DNA from: Aquabacterium sp. A7-Y
GTDB lineage: Bacteria; Pseudomonadota; Gammaproteobacteria; Burkholderiales; Burkholderiaceae_C
Assembly: GCF_026153205.1 (NCBI RefSeq)
Contig: NZ_JAPFBW010000013.1
Coordinates: 62,001-126,000 of the forward strand
Direction of reading: 5' to 3'
Length of the DNA stretch: 64,000 nucleotides
Of this stretch, positions 49,301 through 57,545 are shown in pieces. The position numbers and the translations under genes were made by a program. The notes beneath the pieces are model-generated. The model had not been told where the DNA came from, did no database searches, and saw only the letters and a program-made list of their open reading frames with translations. Position 1 is the stretch's first letter. Each line of letters opens with the position of its first letter.

Positions 49301-51503
49301 CACCGGTATGGTCGTTCGGCACCAGGAGGTGAGTCGCCTGGAGGAAGTTGCGGGCGCTGTTCTTCCATTCCATGAACCCGCCCCTCATGTACCTCCCGAG
49401 CGACTTGATCGGAGTGCCATGCCAGGTGTTCAGATATTCCTGCTCCTTACGCCGGATGAAGTAAGGCGGAAAGGTGACGTTGTTGATCAGGTACTTCGCC
49501 GTAGCCAAATACTTGCGATACAGGTCACTATCGCGCTCGACAAAAACCACATCGCGTCGCGGCAGATACTCTTCCGGCACCCGGTCCTTTTCGTTCAGCA
49601 CCCAGACATGGCGCAGACCCGGATATGCCGGGTTCCCCAGCAAGTGCTTGAATATTGCAAAAGGATTGCAGCTCAGGGAGGCCCCATGAAAGCTCTCGTA
49701 GAGCACCACTTGCCCGTCGACTGGCAAGGTCTCGCAGTACTCCGTGTACTCCATCACGGCAACGGCTGCCTCGGATTCTTTCTGATACGGAGCATTTTCG
49801 ACGCCGTACGCGCGCTTCAACACCCATGCTGACTTGAATGCGTCGCAAGCTTCCGCATGCCGCCCGTCCTTGGCCAGGACATAGCCGAGGCGGTAGTGCC
49901 ATGCGAAAGCATGGTCTTCCTTGCGTGCCAAGGCTTCCCGATAGGCCAACGCCGCTTGCGCCCAGTCTCCCAGTTGCTCTGCCGCGTTGCCCAGCATGAA
50001 ATGACGCGCGCCATCGGTCGCGTTCTTTCCCAGGGCCGCGCGCGTCAACTCGAGCCGTGTCTGCGACAGCTCCGTCAGATAGCGGTCCAGCTGGGGCCCA
50101 TCCGCTTCTGTTCCCAGCGCACAGGACGATGGATCGGTGCCGGCCGATAGGTCGAACGCCAGATCGGGCGTTTGCGACATTCGCAGATAGGCAGCGCAAG
50201 CAGCCTCGGGCCGGTTGGCTGCCTGCAGCGCATACCCCAGCCGATAAAACCAGTACGCGTCGTGGTCCTCCCGGAGGGCAGCAGCGGCCTGATAGGCAAC
50301 AGCCGCCCCGTCCCATTGGCCTGAGCGCTCCAGCGCCAGGCCCAGTCCGAAGTGCCATGCAGCCCTGGTTTTATCGAGCGCGACAGCCCTTTGGTAGCAC
50401 TCGACCGCCTCACGCCACTGGTAGCTGCGCTCATGGCACATGCCGAGCCGGTAATGCAGCTCAGCGTTCAGAGGATCGTTTTCCATGGCTCTGCGGTATT
50501 CCCCCCCAGCGAGTTCCCACAGTCCTCTTTTCTGATGCAGTGCGCCGATGCCGAACATGCGCACTGCAGCGTCGGATGCACGGCTTGCAACATCTCGGTA
50601 AGCCGCCTGTGCTGCGGAGCGATGTCCCGTTTGTTCGTACGCGCAACCCAACCGGTATTTCCAATCGTCTTCGGTCGGCTTGAGCCGGATCGCCGTTTTG
50701 TACGCTTCGACGGCTTCCTCGTGGCGCCCCATATTTTCTCTTGCGACGCCGAGCTGAAAGTGCAGTTCGGCCTCGTTCGGATGGTGGCCGACAGCGAATT
50801 CCAGGGCGTCGGCTTCTTGCCACAGTCTTTTCTGCCGCCGCAGCGCTTCACAGAGTCTCTGATGGCTGGGCAGATGCAGAGAGTCGATGTCAATCGCTTT
50901 TCGAAAAGCGTCTTCAGAACTGGCCCATTGCTTCAGGGCCAGGAAGCACAGCCCCATGTGATAGTGCCAAAGCGATTGGTCCGGGGTGGTGGCGAGAGCG
51001 TCGCCGTAGGCCTCCGCCGCAGCACTCCAATTCGCCTGTTTTCTAAGGCAGTCGCCCAACTTCGCATGCAGCCGGGCGGAAACCTCACCCGGTCCTTGTT
51101 GCTCCGCGATGCGCGCCCGAAGCAGCGCCTCCACCCGCGGCCAGGCCTGCAGATGATTCAGGCACTTGATCAGGTGATCGCTCGATGTCTCCTTGAGAGG
51201 ATCGAGCGCGAGCGCCTTCTCGTAGGAGGCCGCGGCCTCACGCCATTTCCTTTGCTTTTCCCAGGCAAGCCCCAGCTTGAAGTACCAGTTGGCTCGGCCG
51301 TGGTCGAGAGCCAACGCGCTGGTGAGCTGTTCAACCGCCTCCTCGAAGCTTCCCGTCTTCAGCAGGACAAATCCGGCCCGATATCGCCAGTGCGCATTGT
51401 TGCCGCCGTTTCTCAGGGCGCGCTTGTATGCCGCAGCCGCTCTTTTCCACTTTTTATTTTTTTCAAGCAAGCGGCCAGCCAGATAGTCGAAGTACTGCAG
51501 CAT
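46332..51503 (-). CDS. Giant capsule biosynthesis fusion: TPR array, TagF-type transferase, GT4 glycosyltransferase, Asp2/XcbB-like domain
   Basis: This 1723-residue cytoplasmic protein combines four modules in one frame. Residues 1-590 are TPR repeats of the pattern HYRLGMCHERSYQWREAVEC. About 600-955 is a CDP-glycerol:glycerophosphotransferase (TagB/TagF) domain: VLYESFHGASLSCNPFA, TWHGTPIKSLGRYM, VVLYAPTWRGSQ, and ILITDYSSICVDFM near its end. About 970-1360 is a GT4 glycosyltransferase (FIPNGITTSFLNLIGAL, VTLGRLSPEKGHEKLIRAF, LSSNHEGQPLVLLEAM). About 1375-1723 is an alpha/beta-hydrolase-like domain with the nucleophile motif VLYGASKGGTAALY, resembling XcbB/CpsF or Asp2 proteins. All key motifs are intact. 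The four parts are usually separate proteins. It probably makes the phosphodiester backbone and modifies it, with the TPR array holding partners together. Confidence 0.82.
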   Translation of the reverse strand: MLQYFDYLAGRLLEKNKKWKRAAAAYKRALRNGGNNAHWRYRAGFVLLKTGSFEEAVEQLTSALALDHGRANWYFKLGLAWEKQRKWREAAASYEKALALDPLKETSSDHLIKCLNHLQAWPRVEALLRARIAEQQGPGEVSARLHAKLGDCLRKQANWSAAAEAYGDALATTPDQSLWHYHMGLCFLALKQWASSEDAFRKAIDIDSLHLPSHQRLCEALRRQKRLWQEADALEFAVGHHPNEAELHFQLGVARENMGRHEEAVEAYKTAIRLKPTEDDWKYRLGCAYEQTGHRSAAQAAYRDVASRASDAAVRMFGIGALHQKRGLWELAGGEYRRAMENDPLNAELHYRLGMCHERSYQWREAVECYQRAVALDKTRAAWHFGLGLALERSGQWDGAAVAYQAAAALREDHDAYWFYRLGYALQAANRPEAACAAYLRMSQTPDLAFDLSAGTDPSSCALGTEADGPQLDRYLTELSQTRLELTRAALGKNATDGARHFMLGNAAEQLGDWAQAALAYREALARKEDHAFAWHYRLGYVLAKDGRHAEACDAFKSAWVLKRAYGVENAPYQKESEAAVAVMEYTEYCETLPVDGQVVLYESFHGASLSCNPFAIFKHLLGNPAYPGLRHVWVLNEKDRVPEEYLPRRDVVFVERDSDLYRKYLATAKYLINNVTFPPYFIRRKEQEYLNTWHGTPIKSLGRYMRGGFMEWKNSARNFLQATHLLVPNDHTGEALIDHYDIAGLFRGELIRDAYPRVDLTLTASEEKKRALRTRLGLGDGVPVVLYAPTWRGSQGKERFDTEQLGWDLDALAQMPCQLLFRGHHLVEEALTFTASSTKVVPSDIDTNALLSIVDILITDYSSICVDFMATRRPIIYYAYDLDEYADERGLYFDIETLPGSVCYTRESLVATLNGCLSRSGSHADETYKQAVTRFCPYDDGHASERVAAAFFGKRKSTRGTGKAEVGKRHSLLFFGGSFIPNGITTSFLNLIGALDPERYDITVAVEPGQIASYAERKERLGQLPEHVKVIGRVGGLNCSLEERRVLDEFNTRNKLPSEAMKDVYRRVFRREFQRMFGLAAFDAIIDFEGYSRFWASLMAFGGSDTGRRVIYMHNDMRAERCVRFPHLDGIFNLYQNFDALISVSEVIRRQNTDSLMEPYGIHPELFRACPNAINWRKVKELAEVPLDGDFDTWYAPGKTFVTLGRLSPEKGHEKLIRAFGRLRKSHPEAKLIILGEGPLRSLLSRVIEEEGLQGGVHLAGLHANPFSFLKRADCFVLSSNHEGQPLVLLEAMIMKKKIIATDIEGARGVLKCSTSLVENSEEGLVQGMLAFLSGKVAEEDFEPETYQKGALQTFEKVVIRSGRTDAQPSSNHAIEMTSVLKSDPRVVHLRYPDDLDAAEAFALSDVASVVHVAHETLEPGKSLIDIARKNGSAKKCVVALANEGYHLCRAKNGVSSFANLAAIKRIWRISGNKKMELHGDTFFTVEGPAAKVGPLRMLVVFSSVADVPYTAKLFQRNFFQNFGSITKYIPANTVVLRISDIGSVVGSFYMNNCFSSSVEAGVQNTIRLVAERYKIAKEDIVLYGASKGGTAALYHGAQAGYKVVAVDPIVSDEHYEQRYNDSHFTRGTFPKTKQEKFAALFETVRPRNAVVICSERSPQHQYIDRIVRANCGTGVSFFRTLHPSIKDHPDVGPNTINALTMFINGFYYGLLNTEGVSVTSI

Positions 51504-51664
51504 TTGTTGGCGCCACTAATAATTGAGAGATGTTCATCGATGAGCGCCCGGGCGGGGTGCTCAGGTCGAAGCAGTTTTCCAGACGATGCAGGCGAGCAAA
51601 AGCAGCTCAGGGATGCAAGAGCGAGGCGCTTCGTGGAGGAGTCGCTGCGAGAATCGGTCTCCGC

Positions 51665-54600
51665 TCAGGCCAGGCAAGGAAGCCGTTTCTTGTCCTCCGA
51701 CGCAGGCCCTTCGGCATGACCGACGTTGTCGTCCGTTGCTCGTTCCGAGTCGACTGCCAGCCACGCCCTGATTCGCCGGTCAATTTCGTCCGTGTCGTCC
51801 GCGCAGACCGTGAAGCGATGCACATAGTAGTGAAGCAGCCGGTAGATGCGGCCGGTATCCGCCACGAGGGGCGCGTGCAGAATTCGCGCAAGTTCGTCAA
51901 CGCTGCGCGCTCGCGCAGCCACCCCATACGCATAGTCGCAGTCGCCCGTCACCACCACGGGCTTCAGGTGGATCAAAGCCTCCAGCCCGACACCCGAATT
52001 GACAGTAAACACCGCCTGGGCGCCCGCGATCAGCTCGTGCACCGAGGCTTCCGTCAACTCGATCAGCCCCTCGGCCTGCAATGCTGCCGTCGCCCGCTGC
52101 ACGCTCAAACTGTTGCAGTACGGGTGGCGCTTGGCGATCACCTTGATGCCCGTCCCCGCGTAGTGGCGCGCTACCGTGTGCAGCAGCTGGATGCCGTCGA
52201 CATCCGCCAGATCGGCCACCGTGTCGGTGGGAATCTGGAGCGCGACAAAGACATAGGGACCCGACACCTGCGCACCGGGCGCGGCCTGTTCGTACTTCGA
52301 CACGTTGGCGGCGACGTAGGTCTCGTGCAAGTCGCGGTGATTGCGCAGCAGCTGCTCTTGATCCAGGCCTTCGCAGTGTGCCTCCAGCTCGCTGAAACCG
52401 TTCGCCAGGCTCGAGTAGCCGGCAAATCCTTGAGGGTCGACCGAGCAACGCCCTGCCAAGGGCGACTCCTGGATGTGCAGCCAGGCGCTGTTGTAGGTGG
52501 CCCGAGTGTGATAGCTGACCGAGCGCCCGCCCAGCCGAGGCACGCAGTGCCGCCAGTTGTATTGGTACCGAGGCACGACGGTCAGGCCCGGCACGCGCAG
52601 CAGAGCGGCATAGGCGTGCCGCAGAGCCGCACGTACCGTCCGGTAGCTCGGCTTCTCGTCGGCAGGGTCCGAGAAGAAAACGGTGGGAATGAAAAACTCG
52701 ACGATCCGGTCGGGATCGATCGTGCCGGGATCCAGCGCGACCCGCCTGCCGTCGATCACACCCGCCAGCCCCCCGCCTTGCTCGTTGCGAGAGGCAAGAT
52801 CAAGGATAGGCGCCATGGGTTCGAGCGACGTCCGAACCCTGTCCAACCACTCCCGCGTCGCCCCTGACAGCCGCAGCCCGCGTTGCCGGCCTTGCCGCAC
52901 CAGCTCGAGCGCTTCGTTCACCCAGCGGCACTTGACGGCAAGCTGTACCCGCGCCTCCAGCTCGTTCTTGTCGCCGGGTGCGTTGGCCATGAGGGCCCGC
53001 CGGGCGGCTTCGCGCCAGCCGGCCATGCGCTCGGCATGCTCGGGGAAAAATACCGACACCCGGTTGAGCATCGGCATGAACTGGAGCCAGTCCTTGGGTG
53101 CCAAGGCGGCAATACGGTCCAAGGTCTGTGCCGCTTCGTCGAACAGCTCGTGATCGGCCTCGAAGGTCAAACGCCGGACCGACCCGTAACCCGGGTAGCA
53201 GGCCTGCGCCGCTTTGACAAAGGTGTAGGCCAGAGCGGTCTGGCCGTCGTCCCGGTAGATCGCGCTGATGCGCAGCAACAGGCGCCTGTCGTTCGGATGC
53301 CTTTTCTGGGCCTCGAGCAGCACCCGCAGTGCTGCCGCCTGGTCGCGTTGAGCCGCGTGACTGTCGGCCAGCAGAAGGTGGTGGTTGACCCCTTGCTTGA
53401 CCACGCTCGGCAGGCTGTTGAGCACCGGTGCCGCCATGCGCGAACGCTTCAGGGAGCGCCAGACCCGCCGGCCCCAATCCGTCCCGGCCGGCCAGCGCCC
53501 CACGCCAGCGCCGGGCTCGGTGAGATTTCTCAATGGCGGCTCGTGCGACACGACCACGCCCTTGTCCTGTCTCAGCCCGTCGAGCCAAGCCAGAGCCTCC
53601 TTGATCCGGCGGGAATCGGGGGCGCGCACAAGTGTCTGGTGAGCTTTGTCGAAGTCGCCCGCTTCCACCTGTTGTTGGGCCGCCTCCAGGTACCCCAGGG
53701 TATTGGAGGGGAAACGCCGCAACGCCCACTCGATGTAGCGGCTGCGCCGCTCGGCGTCGCCCCTGCGCTTGGCGAGCGAAATCATCTCGCGCAACAGTTG
53801 CACCGATGAGGCCTGCGCGCCGAAGCGATCAAACAGGAGCAGCGGGGCGCGCTTGGCGCCCAGGAACTTGAGAGTTCGCACCAGGCCCGGCATCACGAAC
53901 CTCACCCGCTTCTCGGCGCCCGCATAGGGCGCGGGGGCGGGAGAGGCACTGCCCATTGCCCTGAGCTGATGCAACTCCACCATGCACTTGCGCATGTAGG
54001 AGTGCATTTGCCCCGGCGCAGGTTGTCCGCTGGCCAAGGCGAGCAGCGCGTTTGCCGCCCGTTGCGTGGCCCCGGGCTCCGCGGTGAACAGCTGGGCACG
54101 CAGATCCTGGGCCTGACGCACGATGGCTGCGGCACCACCCGTGGCTTGCGCCACGGCGGCGCGAAGGCCCGAAGGGTCGCTGACGCGCATGCCGATCTCG
54201 TCGCGGCGGGCGTATTCGAGGCTGTGCAAGTCCACCTTGTGGCCCAGAGAGGCATCGATCTCTCCATCCAGCAAGACCACCGGCTTCTGGCAGAAGACCG
54301 CGTCGAAAATGGCGCCGCTGTAATCGGAGACGACCACGTCCGCCAGCGCGAGCAACTCCAGCAAATCATCGTTGGCGCCGAAGTGCTGCACACGGCCAGC
54401 AGCCATCGCGCGCTTGCGGGCGGGCTCGAGGAGTTCCGTGTTGTGGTGCATCTTGACGAGCACGTTGTACTCGTCGGCCAAGGCATAAACTGCCGCCAGG
54501 TTCCGATCCACGCTGGAAAGGTCGCCCCAGGTCGGCGCATACAGGACGGTCTTGCGCGAGGGATCGAGGCAGCCGCCCAGGCGCTCATTCGCTCGGGAGT

Positions 54601-55051
54601 GAAAGTCCGCCAGGTGCCAGTCGTCGAAGCGCGGGTTGCCGACCGGCACCGCCGGCGAGAAGTGCGAGATCTTGTCGGCGGCGTAAGGCCCATACGCGAG
54701 CGTCAGATCGGCGAACGCGCGCCAAGGCCCGTAGTTGTGGGCTTCCTTTGCGTACCCGTATTGCAGCATCGCGATACGCGTACGGCGGAAGGATTCGATT
54801 TTCGGGAAAGGCGTCTGGCACACGAGGACGTCGAACACGCCATCCAGTTGCGCCAGCCGCGTGCTGTTCCATACCAGAACCGGGACCTGCGGGTCCGTAA
54901 GAAGGTCGCCGTTGAACTCGTCGATATAGTCCTTGCGCCGTTCGAGGACGAAGCAGGCCCCTGGCAGTGCCGCCACCAATTTTCGGACGTGCACCAGCTG
55001 GAAGGGATTCCAGCCGATGAAACCGATCGTCGGCACTGCCGTGTCAGGCAT
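51665..55051 (-). CDS. Capsule biosynthesis fusion: TagF-like domain, helical repeats, KpsS-like domain
   Basis: This 1128-residue protein has a TagF-like domain in residues 1-345: FIGWNPFQLVHVRKLVAALP, VLYAPTWGDLSSVD, VVVSDYSGAIFDAVFC and VVLLDGEI. TPR-like helices fill about 400-730. A C-terminal GT-B domain (about 840-1110) resembles KpsS/KpsC-type capsule synthases: SYHTRATYNSAWLHIQES, VIAKRHPYCNSLSV, and FTVNSGVGLEALIHLKPVVV. The start overlaps the tagD stop by eight bases, so the cytidylyltransferase and this presumed user of CDP-glycerol are coupled. It may add the priming glycerol phosphate or the chain from the Kdo linker. The exact step is unknown. Confidence 0.8.
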   Translation of the reverse strand: MPDTAVPTIGFIGWNPFQLVHVRKLVAALPGACFVLERRKDYIDEFNGDLLTDPQVPVLVWNSTRLAQLDGVFDVLVCQTPFPKIESFRRTRIAMLQYGYAKEAHNYGPWRAFADLTLAYGPYAADKISHFSPAVPVGNPRFDDWHLADFHSRANERLGGCLDPSRKTVLYAPTWGDLSSVDRNLAAVYALADEYNVLVKMHHNTELLEPARKRAMAAGRVQHFGANDDLLELLALADVVVSDYSGAIFDAVFCQKPVVLLDGEIDASLGHKVDLHSLEYARRDEIGMRVSDPSGLRAAVAQATGGAAAIVRQAQDLRAQLFTAEPGATQRAANALLALASGQPAPGQMHSYMRKCMVELHQLRAMGSASPAPAPYAGAEKRVRFVMPGLVRTLKFLGAKRAPLLLFDRFGAQASSVQLLREMISLAKRRGDAERRSRYIEWALRRFPSNTLGYLEAAQQQVEAGDFDKAHQTLVRAPDSRRIKEALAWLDGLRQDKGVVVSHEPPLRNLTEPGAGVGRWPAGTDWGRRVWRSLKRSRMAAPVLNSLPSVVKQGVNHHLLLADSHAAQRDQAAALRVLLEAQKRHPNDRRLLLRISAIYRDDGQTALAYTFVKAAQACYPGYGSVRRLTFEADHELFDEAAQTLDRIAALAPKDWLQFMPMLNRVSVFFPEHAERMAGWREAARRALMANAPGDKNELEARVQLAVKCRWVNEALELVRQGRQRGLRLSGATREWLDRVRTSLEPMAPILDLASRNEQGGGLAGVIDGRRVALDPGTIDPDRIVEFFIPTVFFSDPADEKPSYRTVRAALRHAYAALLRVPGLTVVPRYQYNWRHCVPRLGGRSVSYHTRATYNSAWLHIQESPLAGRCSVDPQGFAGYSSLANGFSELEAHCEGLDQEQLLRNHRDLHETYVAANVSKYEQAAPGAQVSGPYVFVALQIPTDTVADLADVDGIQLLHTVARHYAGTGIKVIAKRHPYCNSLSVQRATAALQAEGLIELTEASVHELIAGAQAVFTVNSGVGLEALIHLKPVVVTGDCDYAYGVAARARSVDELARILHAPLVADTGRIYRLLHYYVHRFTVCADDTDEIDRRIRAWLAVDSERATDDNVGHAEGPASEDKKRLPCLA

Positions 55052-55439
55052 ACTTCTTGATTTCAGCGATCAGTTGAGTCGTCGAAACACCATCGGTTCT
55101 CGGCAGGTAGACGACTTCACACAGCGACTTGAATTCGTCGAAGCGACCTTCCCAGTCGTTGCCCATGACAAGAACGTCGGCCGAGTACTTTTTGATGTAC
55201 TCACCCTTCAGCTCGAGCGCTTCTTCGCGGAAGACGTGATCGACACCTTGAATGGCGGCCACGATGTCCATGCGTTCCTTTTCGGGATACACCGGATAGC
55301 GCTGCTTCTTGGAGTAGTTCAAGGCGTCGGACGACACCCCGACAATAAGCTTCGACCCCAGCATCCTCGCGCGCTGGAGAATTTTGACGTGCCCGATGTG
55401 CAGCACATCGAAAGTGCCGAATGTAATTACCGTCTTCAC
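55044..55439 (-). CDS. tagD: Glycerol-3-phosphate cytidylyltransferase (TagD-like)
   Basis: This enzyme makes CDP-glycerol from CTP and sn-glycerol 3-phosphate, the donor for teichoic-type polymers. The 131-residue product has the HxGH motif (TFGTFDVLHIGHVKILQRA) and the second active-site signature RTDGVSTTQLI. It also has YPEKERMDIVAAIQGVDHV, as TagD does. Length matches TagD (129-132). A GTG start at 55439 has GAGGGG five to six bases upstream; longer forms are not family-like. It is the first gene of the left-hand capsule block and overlaps the next gene by eight bases. Confidence 0.93.
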   Translation of the reverse strand: MKTVITFGTFDVLHIGHVKILQRARMLGSKLIVGVSSDALNYSKKQRYPVYPEKERMDIVAAIQGVDHVFREEALELKGEYIKKYSADVLVMGNDWEGRFDEFKSLCEVVYLPRTDGVSTTQLIAEIKKYA

Positions 55440-55746
55440 GACCGACCCCTCACCCGCACAAGGCGTTGCAGACTTAGTGTTTATTCGCTTGCGGCCAAAC
55501 GCGCCCGGTACAGCCAGAGTGCGCGCGCGAGAAGCTAAGCGGCCTGCAAGCAAGTGGAACCGCGCACACCATTCAGGCCCGGTGAGGCAAGTCATGGAAT
55601 GGGCAACAATCCCTTACAAGGATACCACTGCCAGTGGGGGTGGCCAATCACTACGGCTGCAGCCCCGCCGGGGGTGGGGGGCGCCTCGCCGGTCGAGGGG
55701 GCAATCGGGACTCGCAGCCCGATAGAGGTTCCCCCTCATGGCGGGC
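55440..55746. other. 307-base intergenic region between kpsD and tagD
   Basis: It holds the candidate promoter at 55619-55647 and about 170 bases of leader before tagD. The part next to kpsD is GC-rich without a clear terminator. No gene is supported. Confidence 0.5.
55619..55647 (-). promoter_or_regulatory. Candidate sigma-70 promoter of the tagD block
   Basis: On the minus strand TTGGCC (55647-55642) and TATCCT (55624-55619) are separated by exactly 17 bases. Each matches the consensus in four of six positions. The start would be near 55612, with a leader of about 170 bases. Confidence 0.4.
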
Positions 55747-57540
55747 TCACAGGCCGAACAGCACCTTGGCCGACACGGCGATCTGGTAAATGATCTGCGT
55801 GATGCCGCGCGTGAGCTCGACACGTTTCGTCTCGATCTTCGGCAGCACCATGAGTTCGTCGCCGGGCTGCAGGCTGGCGTCTTCGGTGCTCGGGACGACG
55901 GTACCGTCCTGGCGCAGCACGATCAGGCGGGATTTGTCCGCCCCCTGGTTGAAGCCGCCGGCGCTCTCGACATAGTCCTTCGCACTCTTGCCTGCCTCGT
56001 GCACCAGCGCGTTGGGAAACAGCACTTCGCCGCTCACGAGCACGAGATTGCTCTGCTCAGGGACGCGGATGATGTCGCCGTCCTCGAGCAAGGTGTTCGG
56101 CGCCTCGTCGCGCCGGGCGAGCACCACCTGCCCCCGCGGCTGCACGTTGCGCGCGCGATCGATGAATTTCAGGATCTGGTCGGCCTCGCGGGTTCGCAGC
56201 ACCGCTTCCTCGCTGGTCGCGCTGCGGGCGGTCAAGGCGAAGGTCTCCAGGCTGCGCAGCGACGCCTCCAGCATTTCCTTCTGCCGCAACACGATCGACT
56301 TGCGGAACAGCTGAACCGCCGCGACATTGGCCTGGGGCGCCGGCTTCAGGCGTACGAGCGCGTCCTTGAGGCGGGACCCGTAGGGCAGCACGAGGGTGCG
56401 TTCGCCGAGGTGCGCGCCTTCGATGCGCACGAGGATCGTGCCGGGATATTTGTCCGACGTGACGCTGATCTCGTCACCGTTCTGAATCATGACCTCGCCG
56501 GCGGCAGACAGGGCGTGATATTCGCTGCGCAACTCCGCGCCGACTTTTCGCACGATGCTCAGATGCGTCGCGCCTGGTTTCGCGCGCGCCACTTCGAGCA
56601 CCCGGCTGGCCGGAACGCTGCTGTCCCCGAATTCAAAGATGTAGGGATTGAGCACCTCGCCGCCGACCTGGACCGTGTACTTGCGCGGGTGGGCGACCAC
56701 GGTGTCCCCGTCCTGCAGCTGCACATGCTCGATCTGCCCGCTGAGCAGAAACTTGTAGAGATTGAACTTGGCCCGCACCTGCCCCGCGCGCAGCACGTCC
56801 ACCTCCAGATAGCTGCCGCGATCCGGATCGATGCCGCCGGCCTGGTCCAGGTAATAGAGGATGGAATCGGACGACAGGCCGCCGTAAAGCCCGGGAGCGC
56901 GGACAAAGCCGGTCACATACACCTTGACTGGCTGGGCTGCCCCCAGCGTCGCATAGATGCCGACGTTGTGCTTGTAGACCCGCTTCACCTGTGTCTCGAC
57001 GTGCTGGTTCAGCTCGGCATTGCGAATACCGAGGACGCGGACCGGGCCTACGTTGGGCACGAAGATATTGCCCTGCGCGTCGACCTCCTGCTGGGCGTCG
57101 AAGGTGAAGGCACCCCACATCCGCAGGTTGACCTTGTCGCCGACGGAAATCTGGTAGTTCGGATTGAAGCCGGAGAACGGGACGCGTGCAAAGCGCCCCG
57201 TGAACATCTGCGAACCGAAGACGACGGGCTGCGGCGATGCCAGCGGATCGAGAGGCAGGGCTTTCGGAGGCTCCGACGTTGAAATCGGCCTGGCGGCGGT
57301 CGGTGTGCCTGGCCCGTTCACCCCGGACGCTTGTGCGGCCGGGTCGGGCGGCGCGCCGGCGTCGATCGCCGTCAAGCCGCGCGGGCTGGTATTCAGGGGA
57401 TCGGTAAAGGTCTGCGCCGATACCGCCAGCGGCAGACTCAGCGCCAGCGCGCCGAGCACGCGGTGCAGCGTGAAACGGCGCGGATCCCGCGTACCCGGGG
57501 CCGCCGCGGGGAGGGCTTGCAATGCGTGGGCAAAAAACAT
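55747..57540 (-). CDS. kpsD: Capsule export outer-membrane protein, KpsD/Wza type
   Basis: This 597-residue protein should form the periplasmic and outer-membrane channel for capsule export. A signal peptide follows an unusual N-tail (residues 24-43, LHRVLGALALSLPLAVSAQ). The polysaccharide-export domain begins near 135 (NYQISVGDKVNLRMWGAFTF), and SLBB-type repeats follow (VKVYVTGFVRAPGLYGGLSS, VQVGGEVLNPYIFEFG, VLVSGEVLFPNALVHEAGKS). Starting at ATG 57540 leaves five bases after the kpsE stop. The ribosome-binding site is weak. It is the last gene of the kpsMTED export block. Confidence 0.92.
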   Translation of the reverse strand: MFFAHALQALPAAAPGTRDPRRFTLHRVLGALALSLPLAVSAQTFTDPLNTSPRGLTAIDAGAPPDPAAQASGVNGPGTPTAARPISTSEPPKALPLDPLASPQPVVFGSQMFTGRFARVPFSGFNPNYQISVGDKVNLRMWGAFTFDAQQEVDAQGNIFVPNVGPVRVLGIRNAELNQHVETQVKRVYKHNVGIYATLGAAQPVKVYVTGFVRAPGLYGGLSSDSILYYLDQAGGIDPDRGSYLEVDVLRAGQVRAKFNLYKFLLSGQIEHVQLQDGDTVVAHPRKYTVQVGGEVLNPYIFEFGDSSVPASRVLEVARAKPGATHLSIVRKVGAELRSEYHALSAAGEVMIQNGDEISVTSDKYPGTILVRIEGAHLGERTLVLPYGSRLKDALVRLKPAPQANVAAVQLFRKSIVLRQKEMLEASLRSLETFALTARSATSEEAVLRTREADQILKFIDRARNVQPRGQVVLARRDEAPNTLLEDGDIIRVPEQSNLVLVSGEVLFPNALVHEAGKSAKDYVESAGGFNQGADKSRLIVLRQDGTVVPSTEDASLQPGDELMVLPKIETKRVELTRGITQIIYQIAVSAKVLFGL

Positions 57541-57545
57541 GTCCG

